From Adiantum capillus-veneris (lineage: Eukaryota > Streptophyta > Polypodiopsida > Polypodiales > Pteridaceae): a stretch of DNA of 64,000 nt. Positions 1-12,975 of this stretch are shown here, piece by piece. The stretch is taken from assembly GCA_014529385.2 (NCBI GenBank), contig CM043945.1:143972741-144036740 (forward strand), written 5' to 3'. The first letter of the stretch is position 1. Every line of letters begins with the position of its first letter. Position numbers and translations under genes: made by a program. Below the pieces are notes generated by a model. The model saw only the letters and a program-made list of their open reading frames with translations. It searched no databases and was not told where the DNA came from.

Positions 1-77
1 TAAGGGCCACCTTTTTTACTTGCCAGAGACAAAGCATCTTCATGTTTACAAGATCTGTGGAAACCGTGTCCACGACC

Positions 78-350
78 AGCTATACAATTCCTTTTGTATT
101 TTGTGATTGTTCCGAATAAAAATCAATAGCACAATGTCAGTGCCCTAATTTTTGATTGAGAAGCTGAGTCCAGCTATACAATTCCTTGTGCATATTGTGA
201 TTGTTCCGTAGCACATCATTGCCCTAATTTTGATTGAGAAGCTGAGTCCAGCTGTAGTGTTTGAGTATTAAAAGCATGGATTCTTGATCGATGGGAATGA
301 GCAGCAGCCTGCATGGCCTGTCACATATGAGCAGAAACACAGAATTTGTT
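78..350. repeat. Short tandem duplication, part of a dispersed repeat
   Basis: Two tandem units (about 78-170 and 171-248) each begin CAGCTATACAATTCCTT and end TTGATTGAGAAGCTGAGTC; a third begins at 249 and decays. The following stretch (about 271-350) and one unit recur at 34,103-34,255, so this is one of two copies of a dispersed repeat. No coding sequence is seen. Confidence 0.75.
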
Positions 351-435
351 CATATACTTTCGCAATATTCCCGGGTCGATCCTAGCCACATAAGTGTTGT
401 ATACATGCTTCCTCTATTACAGAAGAAGTTTTAGA

Positions 436-660
436 GTAATTCTCATGAGTGAAAAAACTGTTTTTCACATCATTTTTCACACATCAAAACAATGAAATAT
501 TCAAGGGAAAAAGATTGCTTTATTATCCCTCATGAGAAAATAACCTCTATTCTCACATTAAGTTTATATGTTTCACATGAGTGAAACTCAATGCCATTTC
601 TTAGTGTATCTTTCACACATGAGAAAAAGAAAACTCACGTGAGTATTTATTGTATTATTG
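436..660. repeat. CATGAG-rich palindromic block, copy 1
   Basis: The block has many short near-palindromes built on CATGAG and TTTCAC, for example an 8-bp perfect stem at 449-468 (GTGAAAAA, loop ACTG) and TTTCAC-ATGA-GTGAAA near 580. A related block lies at 33,815-34,060. It looks like a foldback or MITE-type repeat; no transposase is seen. Confidence 0.55.
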
Positions 661-2741
661 AGTCAATACAGATTATTGCATTAAGTAATTCCTTTCCCAA
701 AGCTTTTGAATTTCTTTGCACAATTTAGACATCATCATAAAAACTAATTCATTGCAACACCAAGCAGTTAGTAATTGTGAAGGTATGCCTTCCTACTATA
801 CAAATCCAAAGAAGAATTTTTTTATAATATTAGTCAAAGTGTTCTTATCTTGCCTACTGTCCTATCCTATTTAGGTCTTTGTTGAAACTATTTGTTAATT
901 CCTTAAAATTTTCATTTTACAAATATTTTTCTATGCTTTCTAATACTAAGGACACCAACTCAAGACCGTGAAGGTGAACACACATGCATTTGTTGACATT
1001 TGAGGGCTCTAGAGGACCACTAGCACAGGTCAAACAAGTAGACCCAAGGGGCAAAAATTGGCCAATAGTAGTTTCAACAAGGACTACAGCTCAAAGACAA
1101 TCGGTGTGTAGGGATGCACATCGAAACGTTGGCAACTATAGAGGCTTTGAATTGCAGCATGGACGAGCAACAAAATCCATAGGAAAGCGGATGTGGGAGG
1201 TGGATATTTAGGTGTAACATAAATCCAAATAACACATCAGTCACATTATTAAGCCTAAACAATCAAGTCTCTTGCCACTTCTCTCAGAACAGTTTCAATT
1301 CATTGGGCAACCCTACAATATTGCCCACCTTAAGTACGTTCAAGGTTCGACCTTAGGAGTTGAATCATTTAAGACCAAGTTTGCAAACAATCAAGACAAT
1401 GCTAGTTTGTCTTGCATTCTTTTCAAATGATTAAAATTTACTTCAGTTGATTACAGTTGGGCTGTAGCATTGGTTTTGTGCTTGATCAAATACCATTCAC
1501 TACACAAGGGACCAAATGAAGGCTGCATGACATTAGCCAGAGAACAAGATTGGCAAAGCATCAAATTTATCAAATTTGTTTGCAATTGCGCATGGCTTTC
1601 TATCAACACAATACACAACAAAATATTATGGGATTTCTTTTATTTAATTGAAGTAAAATCTGAAGGCAGCTGTAACCTTGCTTGTGTCAAGCTAGCTTTC
1701 ACCCTCAATTTTCAACTCCACTCATGGTGACAAGCATTCATAACTTACAAGACAAGCAAGGGCAATGACCCATACACCCTACGCGAAAATGTACAACAAT
1801 GATTAATGGTGATTTTGCATCCCATGATAACTACATCTGAAAAAGAGCTAGCTTGAGAGCTCCTAAAAGTCATAAAAGAAGCTTCTCTTTTTACAACGAC
1901 ATTAGCTACACAATGATAAATCTCAGGCTCGAAAGCCCAAATTGTAGCCATGCTCAGACAGTCCACAACCAGCAAAATGTAACCTTCAGAACAAGGGAAA
2001 CATGTGACCCTCCTGCACAAATTAAACCAGCACTATAAGTATATACACCATTCATTCAGTACACCCTCCAGATACATGTTACAAGAGCAGTCATACCATG
2101 CTAAATACCAAAGACCCTCTTAGATTGGATTGTACAAAAGCCTTTCATGCAAATCTAGACATCCCGCATCAACATCTTCATGAACCATGCTTGAAGTAAA
2201 ATTAACACCTTCACACACGTCAAGCAGCTTGGGTGGGTCATCCAAGGGGAGCTCTGCCTAGTTTTATGGTAAAACATCTAGCTTTGCCACTTTGGAAGTT
2301 GAGATACAAATCAAAAGAGGGCAGGCATCACCTGCATCCATTCATACAACCTCACCTCCTACAGTTGGCTTCAATCTACCATGTGTATACCTGCACCTAA
2401 GCTCCTTCTCCGGTCCTGCACATGGCCAAATGGCATGAGCTTCACAACCACGAAAATGAAGCACCAGTTCACCTTGTATTTTATATGAGCTATTTCTTCC
2501 TGAACCGTGCTTGATATCGCTCGATTGCTTGCCAGTAGAGAGGAGAAAAACACGGAAAACAAAAGCAGAGGACGTACACAAGGCACATCAACTTGAAGAT
2601 ATGTTGTAATGAGCCCCTACATGCGTATCTACAGCAACCTTTTGTACTGTGGTGATGTCAGTGCCATAAGCCCCAGCAGACGACAACCCTAGCGGAGAGG
2701 TAGGTAGACCTACAGACCTAGATCACGCGAGCCTGTCAAAC

Positions 2742-2743
<2 letters not shown>
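661..2743. other. Intergenic, no gene recognised
   Basis: Only short open frames without recognisable domains occur on either strand. Base use is AT-rich up to about 1.9 kb. Nothing here can be supported as a gene. Confidence 0.6.

Positions 2744-2786
<43 letters not shown>
2744..2786. repeat. (AG)n microsatellite
   Basis: Uninterrupted AG dinucleotides, about 21 units. Confidence 0.97.
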
Positions 2787-2788
<2 letters not shown>

Positions 2789-2964
2789 CGAAGGTGAATG
2801 AAGAGAACAAACCAGGCGTAGCTTTGGTAAGCCCCCGCTTGTAGTAGTGCACTCTATGCTTGCGCACGCATGTCTGCTCCGGCCACGACCTGCGTAATTT
2901 TGATCTGGTTAGAAAGTCACTGTGAGAGAAGAAATTTTTAACGTCGTACGAAACTATCCCGGTT

Positions 2965-2971
2965 GAGAGAG

Positions 2972-3015
<44 letters not shown>
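2965..3015. repeat. (AG)n microsatellite
   Basis: AG array of about 25 units with one AAAA interruption near its start. Confidence 0.95.
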
Positions 3016-3017
<2 letters not shown>

Positions 3018-4489
3018 GTCAATGTGTCAGAAATGGGAAAAGGAAATTAGGAAAAAATCTCCCAAGTGGCGGGTAAAGACCAAAGGTTCAAGCGGCACCT
3101 TTTAAATTTCAATTTCAATTTTCATTTGTACATCAAATCAAAGGCAAGCCTCAAAACAATGTTAAACCCTAGGTTGGTGCCCACCGTCGGACAGTAGTGC
3201 CATCTGAGTACACCCTGGACCATGGTGTAAAAAGTCCCAGGATGCCAGAGTCGAAGGAAAGCCTCTCTGCGCTTCCGCATGCAGTCGGAGCTACCCTGGA
3301 GTCTCTCGAGCTGTCCTCTTAGTGCTTTGGTATATGCAATTGCTACACAACCCTTGCTTAAGTATTTGGATTTCTTGCACTATCATAGCCCCTACCCTAC
3401 CCCTCTCAAAAAGAAATTTCAAAAGAGTAGAAATGTATTAGGAAAAAAGTTACAGAGTTACAAAGATCCCACAGGTAAGGCGTGGGACTGTCCTGATGCT
3501 CAGGTACAGCTTACAAGAGATTGAGCATTCTGAACCTAGCAGGGTGATGGAACAAAGGGGCAACAGAGCTTGATTTTTGCCATCGAATTGACTGCGATAT
3601 AGAGGAAAAGGAGAGATCCCAAGATAGAGCTTCCTGTACTTTGTTACAGAGATTGAGGGCAAAAGACTTGAAGTCAAACTTAAGAAAACAAATGGGGTAG
3701 ACAAACTGACTATTGAACACAGATGCATTCCTCTAATTCCAAATGGAGTAAGTACCCTCTCCAGATGGTCCACAGTGGTATATCTAGACCTTGGCAGCTA
3801 CCCAATAAGAAATCCTGGAAGTCCATAGCTTTTAAATTAATTTGACTGGTAATGTTCTGCAAGGCTCTTAGTATTTCTTCATTCGCCTTACAATAGGTGC
3901 GGGTTGTCTTCCACAACTTTATGAAATCTGGTACAAACACCGTTACTCGCTCCTGCTTTGAGGGCTCTACTTCCATTCCATAACCCATTATGTAGGATGA
4001 GCCTACCCCTCTTAATTGCTACAAAGTTTTCGGATGAACTGTCCTCTAGCAGTCTCTTCTCAGTTCCACCGGCCTTTGTCAGAATCATTGAAGACAATAA
4101 TATGGTCGAAGATATTAAGGATCATTATTTGGGAAAAGGGCAAACTATTACTGGCTCTGATAGGACTGATGGTCTTTTCTAGAAGAATCTCTACAATTAT
4201 GGGACTCGGGGCAAACTAGAGAGTACACTTGACAAAACTACTCCTAGGGGGATTTTGCTAGAAAGCAATACTAGACAGGTTCGTTTAACTTGGTTGACTC
4301 CTCCAATAGATTGAAAGTAGCACCCTTTGTTTTCACACGTATCTCAGTTCATTATCCTCTTATATATGTATTATAGATGATAAGCTCACCAAGATTTGAA
4401 ACCAATGGTTCCACACACACTCCTCTCTCCCTCTCATCAATTCAAAAAGTGATCAACACCACTTGGGCGAATGCCTTTTTGAGTCCTAA
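3016..4489. other. Intergenic, no gene recognised
   Basis: A 92-codon minus-strand frame (3,710-3,988) overlaps a 69-codon one (3,888-4,097) in another frame. Neither resembles a family I know, and they may be decayed coding DNA. Nothing else is supported. Confidence 0.5.
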
Positions 4490-5000
4490 CACTCCCTTCA
4501 CCAACTAGTCTTGGGCAGTTCTTTCACACTTGTTGATGCACTTTATGTACCTGGGATAAAAAAGAACCTTTTAGATATATTTGCACATATGTATCTGCAC
4601 TTGCTAGATTTGGTCTTGTTGTGAAATTTGTGGATGAGTCACAACAGATGTATAGTTCATGATCTCAATTTTCGTGGATGAAATTGTTGTATTTCGCAAA
4701 AACTCTTACTCATTAAATGCTACTTTCAAGATGAAAGACTTGGGGCTGTTTGCATCATTACTTGGGCATACAGTTTGAGCAGTGTGATGGTGGTATTGCC
4801 TTGTGTCAAACAAGCTACATAGAGACATTGCCAGGTAAGTTTGGACTTGAGGACTGCAAACCTATTGCTACTCCCTGGAAATAGGGTTCAAATTGAGTCT
4901 TCATGATACTGGTGATCATGTCGATGTCACTCTTTACCAAATTGTTGCTGGATGCCTTATTTATGTATACAACACGGGACAAAGAATAGCACATGGGTTA
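4490..5000 (+). mobile_element. Ty1/copia retrotransposon remnant (pol pieces)
   Basis: Conceptual translation in plus-strand frames gives short stretches typical of copia polyproteins: a LYVPGIKKNLL block that in the family lies upstream of integrase, and a reverse-transcriptase C-terminal block (FKMKDLG, then a SYIETLPGKFGLEDCKPIATPW-like stretch). The pieces are much closer together than in a whole element. No LTRs are visible. It is an old, badly broken fossil. Confidence 0.7.
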
Positions 5001-5289
5001 ATCAAAGGCATCTTCTTCCGAATGGGAAGCAACAATGCCTTTTCAGTTTATCAATGATATGAATGCGCTATTGGGCAATGACAATCAATCAATGGCCATT
5101 TCTTTTGGAAAGCCCTTGACATCTTCTATATTGCCTCAAGATCGAAAGTTGATCATTCCTTTGGAATTGGCCACTACAGCCATATATGCAAATAACTTAA
5201 GAGTTGTTGGATGTCCCGCACATGTCTTCTTGGCTTGGTTTAGTCCAATCTTAATTGAGAAAACTTGCAAACATGCTGCAAAAACTTCC

Positions 5290-6022
5290 AAGCTCGTATG
5301 TTGATAGCATATTCCGAACTTCGAAAACTGCTATGCAGTATGTCGTATAGCGAAGCCTTGCTTCCTAGGAGTGTATCAATAAGATGAGACAGAACTGATA
5401 CTTAATGCTCATAGCAAACAAGTACGCTTGTTGACACACATGTGTCCAAGTAGCGAAGAATCGACCTTGTACATTTTAAAATATCATAGAGAATCGGCCT
5501 TGCCGAATCGTGCACTTTATTGAGAATCGTGAGAGTGCCCACTATTGATAGAGATAGCATCTACATCGTAGCTATCAAGTGTCGACTATTGCCAAATACT
5601 GCTTGATCAAAGCAACTAGTTAGCATACCTATTGACTGCCCTTGGCAGTGAAAGTCATAGCATCCTATAGTATGGTTGTTGACTTGGGATTTAACTCCTA
5701 GCTATATACTTTGCCTATCCTTTGCAAGCTATAGATGCTTGGGTGTGATAATGCACCCAGTACAGATAGAGATAGAGATTTTGTCCCTGGTAGTCTTGCT
5801 GACGGATCCTTGCTCCATGGGTAAAACATGATTGATTTACCCCTTTCAGAATCAACCTTGTCAAAATGGCATGTGTTACTTGTACTACTAGGCAAAAAAT
5901 CCCTTGTATGTGTTAGTTTGTTGGAGCCTTGCTCCTTAGTCCAAATTGTGGTAAAGACCATCTAAATCGGACGGAATGAACTGACCATGGTCAGACTTGA
6001 CCCTTAAGGAGTCTCTCAGGGC
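5290..6022. repeat. Hairpin-rich repeat flank with CCTTG loops
   Basis: There is no gene. Four perfect small hairpins with the loop CCTTG occur at 5352-5364 (stem GAAG), 5494-5506 (TCGG), 5635-5649 (ACTGC) and 5923-5935 (GGAG). The same motif is common inside the LTR element that starts at 6028 and in the flank to the right of it. This segment may be part of a related older repeat into which that element inserted. Confidence 0.6.
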
Positions 6023-6027
6023 ACCAT
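6023..6027. repeat. Target site duplication ACCAT (left)
   Basis: ACCAT precedes the left LTR and recurs at 24,845-24,849 directly after the right LTR. This fixes both ends of the outer LTR element. Confidence 0.9.
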
Positions 6028-6202
6028 TGAAAGGCCACAGGATGGTCTGGCATGTGTTTCTCCTCCCAACCTCCCTACTTATAGCCCTTGGCCCTTGCAA
6101 GTAGGTCCCCTTAACTCATGCCTGGCCCTCAGCTCCTAGCCGTACTGAGCCATTGAGTCCCTGGCCCTTCGCCAACTGCCTGGTCCTACCATTGGCCTCA
6201 CA
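6028..6202 (-). repeat. 3' LTR of outer element (175 bp)
   Basis: Directly repeated at 24,670-24,844 with equal length and TG...CA ends. The purine tract at about 6,205-6,222 (minus strand) adjoins it. Confidence 0.9.
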
Positions 6203-6753
6203 TTACTCCCCCCTTGGAGAATCGTCTTCGTCCTCGAAAACACAAGCAATGCTATCTTCATAAGAACACTAATGTTTTCCATCGTGACATCCCTCATGGA
6301 TCCAACGGTGCGTGAGAGCGGAACCCGGTTTAGAAGGAGGTTCAATGAAATAACATCTTGATTTTCCACATTGTCGTCCCTGTGCAACCGTCTTGGTTAA
6401 CCGACTCATAACCAACATAGCGTGAAAACTCCATGTAGAACTCACTTGAGAATGCTAAACGAGTTATCACAACTAAGAGGTGTTTAAATACAAACCCAGG
6501 TTTCAGACTTTCGAAAGATACTGGAACGTGCAATAAAACCTCTGCTCAACTTCCATGAAAGTAATATACTAACATACCCAGCGGCAGCAACCAAGTCCTT
6601 GACTTGATGTTGTTTCTTGCCAGTGGCCAACCTCATCAAAACTGATGATGAAGGTTGAGAACTTGAGAATAATAGGCAGAGACTAAAACTAGTCGCAACA
6701 TGCCTTTCATCAAATAAAGCAAACTCCAAACCAGAAAGGTAATCGATCTAGTT

Positions 6754-6758
6754 GTGTC
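6754..6758. repeat. Probable target duplication of nested element
   Basis: GTGTC here and ATGTC at 20,139-20,143 match at four of five bases and border the two 467-bp LTRs. Confidence 0.65.
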
Positions 6759-7225
6759 TGCTACAAATGGATGCGCGATGGCCCTACAAAATACTCATGA
6801 TAACACAATACATACCATAAAACGATAAATCGGTATACCTGAATCGTTGCACACGCACATAATCAACGACATACGCGAACAGAGAGAGACATAGAGCAGG
6901 AGAGAGTACCTCCTAGAGCGGAGTGCTACGCCGGCACGACGAGAGAGAAGAGAGGAGAGGAGAGAAGATTGAGATGGACACTGGGTGCAATCTCCCCCCG
7001 TGCAAGAGTGACCATTTCCCTCTTGCACGTATTTCATTTATAGATTTCTTGAATGGTCAAATTGAGTACAAACTGGCCGGCCGGTCATAATTGGCCAAAG
7101 CTCATAAAAGAGCACTTGAATAATAAAATGTACATGATATACAAATACATTTGCATAGGCCAAGCTCGGTCTAGTCTTTTCCACCTGTCAGCTGCAATAA
7201 ATCATAAAATATCATTTCTATAACA
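6759..7225 (-). repeat. 3' LTR of nested element (467 bp)
   Basis: Nearly identical and equal in length to 19,672-20,138. Begins TGCTACAAATGG and ends TTCTATAACA on the plus strand. It contains the marker GGCCGGCCGG shared by all LTR pieces of this family. Confidence 0.88.
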
Positions 7226-7785
7226 TACCTCTCCGTTGGAAAGCAACTCTCCTCAGTTGCGAATATAAAAATCTGCAAACAATACTTGTCAAAAACAGTG
7301 ATTAGTATGTTGTGTCAAAAACATCACGTAATAAAGAAAAATTTATGAAACCAAACAACATTAGCTTATGCCTGTCGTCATCCACATACTACCTATTCTA
7401 GTGTCCCACATACTTGAATCGTCGCACAATATGCACATGAGCGATCTCAACACGAGCATAGAGAGATAGAGAACATAATAGAGCGAGGGAGAACGTGCAA
7501 GCGCACCTCCTAGAGCGGAGTGCTACGTTGGCACGACGAGAGAGAGGAGAGGAGAAGGGAGAAGAAAGACACAAACACTGGGTGCAATCTCCCCCCGTGC
7601 AAGAGTGACCATTTCCATCTTGCACGTATTTAATTTATAGATTCTTGAATGGTCAAAGTGAGTACAAATTGGCCGGCCGGTCATAACTAGCCAAAGCTCA
7701 TAAAGAGCACTTGAATAATCAAATATACATAAAATATAGTATCCTTCTGCATAATCCATTATCTGCTAATGCTTTTGCCACCTGC
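7226..7785 (-). mobile_element. Internal 3' segment plus partial LTR of the same family
   Basis: 7,226-7,405 is the inverse of 8,785-8,965. In both places it abuts an LTR 5' end and so represents the interior next to a 3' LTR. 7,406-7,785 is a partial LTR in minus orientation carrying the GGCCGGCCGG marker. It is cut where the 790-bp repeat begins. Confidence 0.7.
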
Positions 7786-8572
7786 ATTTTTTTGTTTGTT
7801 TATCAGTCTACTTTATCTATGCTATTAAGTTAGAACTGCAAAAATTTTCTTTCAGCTCAATTGTCTCACATTTTTCTCAGTTATATACGAATCCCCTCTA
7901 TAGTTGTCATTACAAGTTTATGACTAATTATTAACCTCACACTAAAACATTTTGGATTTGGTAGCTATACGTTGGCGTAAGTTTGCTAGTTGCAGCATTT
8001 GTACCTCTCCCCATATGCCAAAATGGTATATATAAATTCAAATACAGTATACTCTCCTGGTATATACATCAAATATGTGATTCCTCTTTTCATATTTCAT
8101 TTCTCTGTATTGTGTTCTAACATAAATACTCAAACACTGCTAAGGTTATCACTTCTCATTATATTGAAAGGAATTTTTATTGAGATGATTTTTCTATAAG
8201 CTATGCAGCTACTCATGTAAGCTAAGGTGCTCTGGGATACTGAACAACAATTTGTAAGTACTTGGTTATATTGCACAATGGTGTCCAGCATATAGTACAT
8301 ATTCTTTTCTCCTTTATGACTTGTCTAGTCCATTGGTCACATGCACACAGATTCGCCGATTTAGGCAGTGTGTAGATACTCATCTTGGTGCAGATCTGCA
8401 GATTTAGGCAACACATTGATAAATTGCAGATTCAAGATTTTTTTAAAACTTATACCAAATGCAGATTCGCCGATTTAGGCAGCATTAGTGCAGATCCGCC
8501 CATTTAGGCAGCACGTCTTATTGGTGTAGATTCGCCGATTTAGGCAACACAAATCACAAAATCATGCTGCAG
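7786..8572. repeat. 790-bp dispersed repeat, copy 1, with GATTTAGGC array
   Basis: Almost identical to 14,222-15,010. Its right quarter holds five imperfect copies of a roughly 24-bp motif around GATTCGCCGATTTAGGCA (about 8,346, 8,392, 8,460, 8,490 and 8,524). Arrays near one end resemble subterminal repeats of DNA transposons, but no terminal inverted repeats or transposase are seen. Class unknown. Confidence 0.8.
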
Positions 8573-8784
8573 TGGCTGGCCACCACTGTAACTGGTATGA
8601 TTTTGTTACCCGGGTATAGAAAATGAAAGATATTTTGAATTTGGATTTGGAATTGGTACATGATGATTTTCTGCTGCGACAGTATTTATGGAAGTGAACT
8701 TGAGATTGATGAGAATTGATTTATACAATGATGAGTGTGACCAATGATATCCTGATTCATCAGGGTATGACATATACTGCTTAT
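8573..8784. other. Unassigned segment with short hairpin at its end
   Basis: No gene is seen. A perfect 10-bp inverted repeat (TATTCTAGTG / CACTAGAATA) with an 8-nt loop lies at about 8,784-8,811, at the junction with the following LTR-element interior. Confidence 0.5.
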
Positions 8785-10116
8785 TCTAGTGGTCTGGGAC
8801 ACTAGAATAGGTAGTATGTGGATGACGGCATGCATAAGATAATGTTTTTTAGTTCATATATTATGTGATGTTTTTGACACAACGTACTAATCACTGTTTT
8901 TGACAAGTATTGTTTGCAGATTTTTTCTTAGCAACTGAGGACAGTTGCTTTCCAACGGAGAGGTATGTTATAGAATTATTAGCTATTGCAGCTGACAGGT
9001 GGCAAGAGCATCAGCAGATAATGGATTATGCAGAAGGATGTTATATTTTATTTCTATTTGATTATATCAAGTGCTCTTTGTGAGCTTTGGCCAATTATGT
9101 CCGGCAGACCAATTTGTACTCACTTTGACCATTCAAGAATCTATAAATTAAATACGTGCAAGAGGGAAATGGTCACTCTTGCACGGGGGGAGATTGCACC
9201 CAGTGTCTACCTTATTCTTCTCTCCTCTCCACTTCTTCTCTCTCGTCGTGCCGGCGTAGCGGCTTGTAGTATATTGTTTTTCGATATTTTGCAAGGCAGC
9301 CACGCATCCTGTTGTAGCGTGCGCCTGCACGTTTCTCCCTCGCTCTATTCTATTCTCTATCTCTCTATGTTCGTGTTGAGATCGATCATGTGCGTATGCG
9401 ACAATTCAGGTATGTTGATCTATAGTTTTATGGTATGTATTGTGCTATCATGAGTACTTTGCAGGGCAACCACGCTCCCGTTTGTAGCACAATCTCCCCC
9501 TGTGCAAGAGTGACCATTTCCCTCCTGCACGTATTTAATTTATAGATTCTTGAATGGTCAAAGTGAGTACAAACTGGCCGGCCGGACATAATTGGCCAAA
9601 GCTCACAAAGAGCACTTGAATAATCAAATAGACATAAAATATAACATCCTTCTGCATAATCCATTATCTGTTGATGCTCTTGCCACCTGTCAGCTGCAAT
9701 AGCTAATAATTCTATAGCAGATTGCACCCAGTGTCTGCCTTATTCTTCTCTCCTCTCCACTTCTTCTCTCTCGTCGTGCCGGCGTAGCACTCCGCTCTAG
9801 GAGGTGCGCCTTCAGGCTTCCTGTCTCTCTCTCTCGCCCTCGATCTCTCTTTGTTCGCGTATATCGCCGATTATGTGCTCGTGGATTCGTCAGGTATGGA
9901 GATTTGTCCGTTTTACGGCTTGTAGTATATTGTTTTTCGGTATTTTGCAGGGCAGCCACACATCCCGTTGTAGCGTGCGCCTGCACGTTTCTCCCTCGCT
10001 CTATTCTATTCTCTATCTCTCTATGTTCGTGTTGAGATCGATCATGTGCGTATGCGACAATGCAGGTATGTTGATCTATAGTTTTATGGTATGTATTGTA
10101 CGCTCCCGTTTGTAGC
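8785..10116 (+). mobile_element. Rearranged LTR pieces of the nested family
   Basis: 8,785-8,965 is interior next to a 3' LTR. 8,966-9,489 is a complete-looking plus-strand LTR (TG...CA). 9,490-9,719 is the first half of an LTR in inverted orientation, and 9,720-10,116 is the second half in plus orientation ending TTTGTAGCA. The order is therefore first half, second half, inverted first half, second half. Confidence 0.72.
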
Positions 10117-10129
10117 AGTGGTATCAGAG
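10117..10129 (+). other. Primer-binding site (tRNA-iMet type)
   Basis: GTGGTATCAGAGC follows the LTR end at 10,116 directly, as expected of a 5' LTR boundary in plus orientation. No coding interior follows. Confidence 0.7.
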
Positions 10130-11498
<1,369 letters not shown>

Positions 11499-12376
11499 GG
11501 CGGTGCCAGTCTGTTGTAAATCACTGCTAACCACACCTTTTTTGATGCATGGCCTCGTGCTCATGTGGGCCTACTCCACTCATGTGGCTATCACCCACTG
11601 CAGCCGCCTTTGTGACCACGAGCTTCAGTACACTTTCAGCCCTCCAACTGCCCCCTCCCTCCCTTGCGCATGCAGAACAATAACATCTCTCTCTTCCTTC
11701 CTCGCCAACAAGCATGCGAGTTAACCAACCACTCCCACATGGTGTTCCCCCTTAACTACCTTCCTCTGATTCTCTTTTGTAGAGCATGCACGAAGCACTG
11801 AGTCCCTCTTTGCTTGTGGTGCCCACACCACGCTCTCTCTCTCTCTCTCTCAGTACGGTCGTAAACCACTGCCATGCAGTGGTTCTTTCACTCACCACCC
11901 ACCACCTGGTTGTGTTTTGATAACCGCATGCGCACCAAGGGTATCACCCAAGGCTTCATGCGCTAACTACCACTCCTCCTTAAGATAACACTGACTGATC
12001 CTCCCAGCTCAGACCCACACATTGCAACACTGCGCATGCAAAAGAGACATGACGACCATTTTTATTAGTTTGATTTTTTTTTCTCAATCACCTCACCCTC
12101 TAGCTGCAAAAGCTCAGTCATCATCCCTCTCTTTCCTATTGTGATGAACCAGCCCCGTCAGTCTCTCTTGCTCTCTTGTCTGACGACTGCTGCACATACT
12201 CTTGGAGCACTAATGGCTTGACGAGTCCTGCCGCGTGTGGCGGGCTGCTAACCGATGAGAGAGTGCCAAACCTTCCCCTCAAGCACATGAACCATCCCTC
12301 CCACCTTGTCGCGACTAGCTCTCTCGCTCTGAGTTGCCAACCCCTGATGAGCAAGTTTCACAGCAGCCTTCGGATA

Positions 12377-12524
<148 letters not shown>

Positions 12525-12595
12525 CTCTCTTTGTTCCATCATCTCAGGGGGGCACTTGAGAAAGCCAGGCTGAAAAGCAATCTTTGCACGCAGGA

Positions 12596-12829
12596 TTCAT
12601 TTAGGTGAACATGCACATCAACGAGCCTCGGCATGATCACAGCACTTCCAAAATTCACGACATGAACTAGAAGTGTGCTTATTACCATATCACCCATTGA
12701 GATAGATGTTATTTTCCCTTTGCTCATTTCCACTGAGCCAGCAATAATGTATTTGTCAGTGACAATGCTTTTGTTGCGAATCACAAAATTGTTCTCGGGA
12801 AACATGTTGCAGTTGATCCCCTTACCCTG
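12596..12829 (-). pseudogene. Allantoinase fragment (N-terminal part)
   Basis: A minus-strand frame of about 78 codons matches the start of plant allantoinase, the metal-dependent amidohydrolase that opens allantoin in ureide breakdown in the endoplasmic reticulum. Visible landmarks are the strand ...SIVTDKYIIAGSVE..KGKITSI, then a FGSAVIMPRLVDVHVHLNE stretch. That holds the HxH metal-ligand motif near the start of the amidohydrolase barrel; the usual sequence is MPGLIDVHVHLDEPGR. Similarity stops right after LNE, where the family continues PGR, so the rest of the enzyme (about 400 residues) is missing. An ARG replaces the usual Gly of MPGL. The piece lies in sense direction inside the LTR element and 147 bp beyond a ClpB fragment. 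It is a captured, non-functional fragment; family assignment is good, the mechanism is inferred. Confidence 0.8.
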
Positions 12830-12975
12830 ATGAAAGAAGTGGCAGGGAAGCTAGGGAGGAGCTCGGTGAGTCAAGCACTTTTCTAGAAACATTAGTGGGG
12901 CAGGACCCTTGGCCCTTGGGAACACTCTCTCTCCCCCTCGGATCACCACAAGGCAGACACTATCGAAGCTCCTCA

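Noticed and set aside
3710-4097. Overlapping 92- and 69-codon minus-strand frames as a gene
   Set aside because: No recognisable domain, no supporting splice pattern, and frames of this length are expected by chance.
5035-5304. 89-codon frame after the copia remnant
   Set aside because: No similarity to copia or host proteins recognised; most likely chance.
8346-8552. Regular ~24-bp units resembling a CRISPR array
   Set aside because: Units are imperfect, spacing is uneven, no cas genes exist, and the context is a plant nuclear genome.
10117-10129. GTGGTATCAGAGC as a tRNA gene piece
   Set aside because: It is the usual retrotransposon primer site directly after an LTR. No tRNA cloverleaf or A/B boxes follow. 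The same holds at 24,657, 38,081 and 41,569.
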